From assembly GCA_032158295.1 (NCBI GenBank), contig CM063254.1, positions 18,304,147 through 18,368,146 of the forward strand: 64,000 bases of DNA, read 5' to 3'. The DNA comes from Pycnopodia helianthoides (Eukaryota > Echinodermata > Asteroidea > Forcipulatida > Asteriidae). The position numbers and the translations under genes are program-made. The notes under the pieces were generated by a model. It ran no database searches, was not told the origin of the DNA, and worked only from the letters and a program-made list of their open reading frames with translations. This document shows positions 62,855-64,000 of this stretch, in pieces (position 1 is the stretch's first letter; each line of letters opens with the position of its first letter).

Positions 62855-63010
62855 ATGCATTTACACAACACGTCCCATTCGAAGGACGAAACAATAATGG
62901 AAGTGTCTTGCTTGAGGACACAAGTGTCAGGACCGGTACTCGAACCCACACTCTGCTGACCAGAAATACACTAGCCAGTGTGCTTGACTGCTAAGCCACG
63001 ACATGCCACG
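62855..63010 (-). repeat. tRNA-derived SINE, family B
   Basis: The reverse strand reads GTGGCTTAGCAGTCAAGCAC, GGGTTCGAGTACCGGTCCTG and CACTTGTGTCCTCAAGCAAG. Confidence 0.75.
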
Positions 63011-63139
63011 ATGACAAACAATTAATATAATTTTCATGACAAATATACTATTTCTTTTTTTTAATATTAAATATAAAACTTTAACAACAACAGAAACTTC
63101 ACAAAGGAATAAATAGATAACTCTTACAAAAACACTAAA

Positions 63140-63496
63140 AGACACTGGACACCTTTGGTAATAATTGTCAAAAACCAGTATTCTCACTTGGTGTATCCCA
63201 TCATATGCATAAAATAACAAATCTGTGAAAATTTGGACTCAATTGGTCATCGCAGTTGCAAGAAAATAATGAAAGAAAAAACACCCTCGTTGCACACATT
63301 TGTGTGCTTTCATGTGCATAATAAAGTCTGTTGTTATCTGAGTGAGAAATTACCTCTTTCTCAGAAACTACATTACTTCAGAGGGAGCTGTTTCTCACAA
63401 TGTTTTATACAACCAACAGCTCTTAAATTGCTTGTCACTAGGTAAGTTTTTATGCTAACAATTTTTTTGAATAATTACAAATAGTGTCCAGTGCCT
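63140..63496. mobile_element. TTAA-type MITE (GACACTGGACAC family)
   Basis: TTAA is intact at the right (63497-63500) and reads TAAA at the left. Ends AGACACTGGACACC ... GTGTCCAGTGCCT. Confidence 0.85.
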
Positions 63497-63504
63497 TTAA
63501 TAGT

Positions 63505-64000
63505 ACATTAAATAGAAAATTCTTACAAAAATATTTTAAGCTGCAATAAATAATTTCTTTTACATAAATACTTTCATTGTATAACAAATAGAGCTTTTAC
63601 CAGACAAAATTTTCTGAAATAAATATTAGCTGCTACATAGATAACTCTCACAAAAAACACTATTTACTGCGATAAATAGAAAACTTTTACATAAATATTT
63701 CTAATGCACATAATAAATAGAACTTTTACCAGACAAAATTTCTGAAATAAATATTAGCTGCTCACAAAAACACTATTTACTGCGATAAATAGAAAACTTT
63801 TACATAAATACTTCCAATGTACATAATAAATAGAACTTTTACCAAACAAAATTTTCCGAAGTAAATACTAGCTGCTATTAAATAGATAACTCTTACAAAA
63901 ATATTTTACACTGCAAAAATAGAAAACTTTTATATAAATACTTTTAATGTTTAATAAATAAAACTTTTACCAAACAAAACTTTCTGAAATAAATAATAGG
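63505..64000. repeat. Diverged AT-rich tandem repeat, about 120 bp x 4, running off the end
   Basis: Units contain AATAGAACTTTTACCAGACA, AAATTTTCTGAAATAAATAT and TAGCTGCT. The array continues beyond the window. Confidence 0.85.

Overview
This window is nuclear DNA of an invertebrate deuterostome, most likely an echinoderm and probably a sea star. It has three widely split genes with GT-AG introns, no operons, and a dense load of SINEs, LINE tails and MITEs of a kind I associate with echinoderms. The organism is inferred from gene similarity and repeat style; no species-specific marker was seen.

Layout. (1) 1-5944 is intergenic and repeat-filled. (2) 5945-22556, minus strand: a seven-exon HOGA1 gene (mitochondrial 4-hydroxy-2-oxoglutarate aldolase, DHDPS/NAL superfamily). 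Its introns carry a 3.4-kb minisatellite of a 32-bp unit, a 5.8S rRNA fragment, a 680-bp transposon with 8-bp target duplications, and a stray second copy of exon 2. (3) 22557-26001 is intergenic. (4) 26135-28526, plus strand: a three-exon tandem-C2-domain gene, best matched to TC2N, with a TATA-type promoter just upstream. (5) 28527-36594 is intergenic, with tandem repeats, long hairpins and a 26-bp micro-transposon. (6) 36595-55797 (perhaps to 56844), minus strand: an at least 12-exon gene that I identify as UIMC1/RAP80, the ubiquitin-reading subunit of the BRCA1-A complex. It has a UIM, an Abraxas-interacting segment, long acidic/Ser-rich disorder, two zinc-finger-like motifs and the conserved C-terminal ESPIKAF motif. 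(7) 56845-64000 shows repeats and AT-rich DNA but no gene I can support.

The three genes do not form a pathway: one acts in mitochondrial hydroxyproline/glyoxylate metabolism, one is a C2-domain protein, one acts in the DNA-damage response. A shared oddity is that all three reading frames are broken by apparent single-base losses, most of them at short homopolymers. Real inactivation of all three is unlikely, so consensus error in a long-read assembly is the best explanation. The most distinctive biology is in the mobile elements: several short families show clean, length-specific target duplications (8 bp, 9 bp, TTAA, CAG/CTG), including one element reduced to a 26-bp palindrome.
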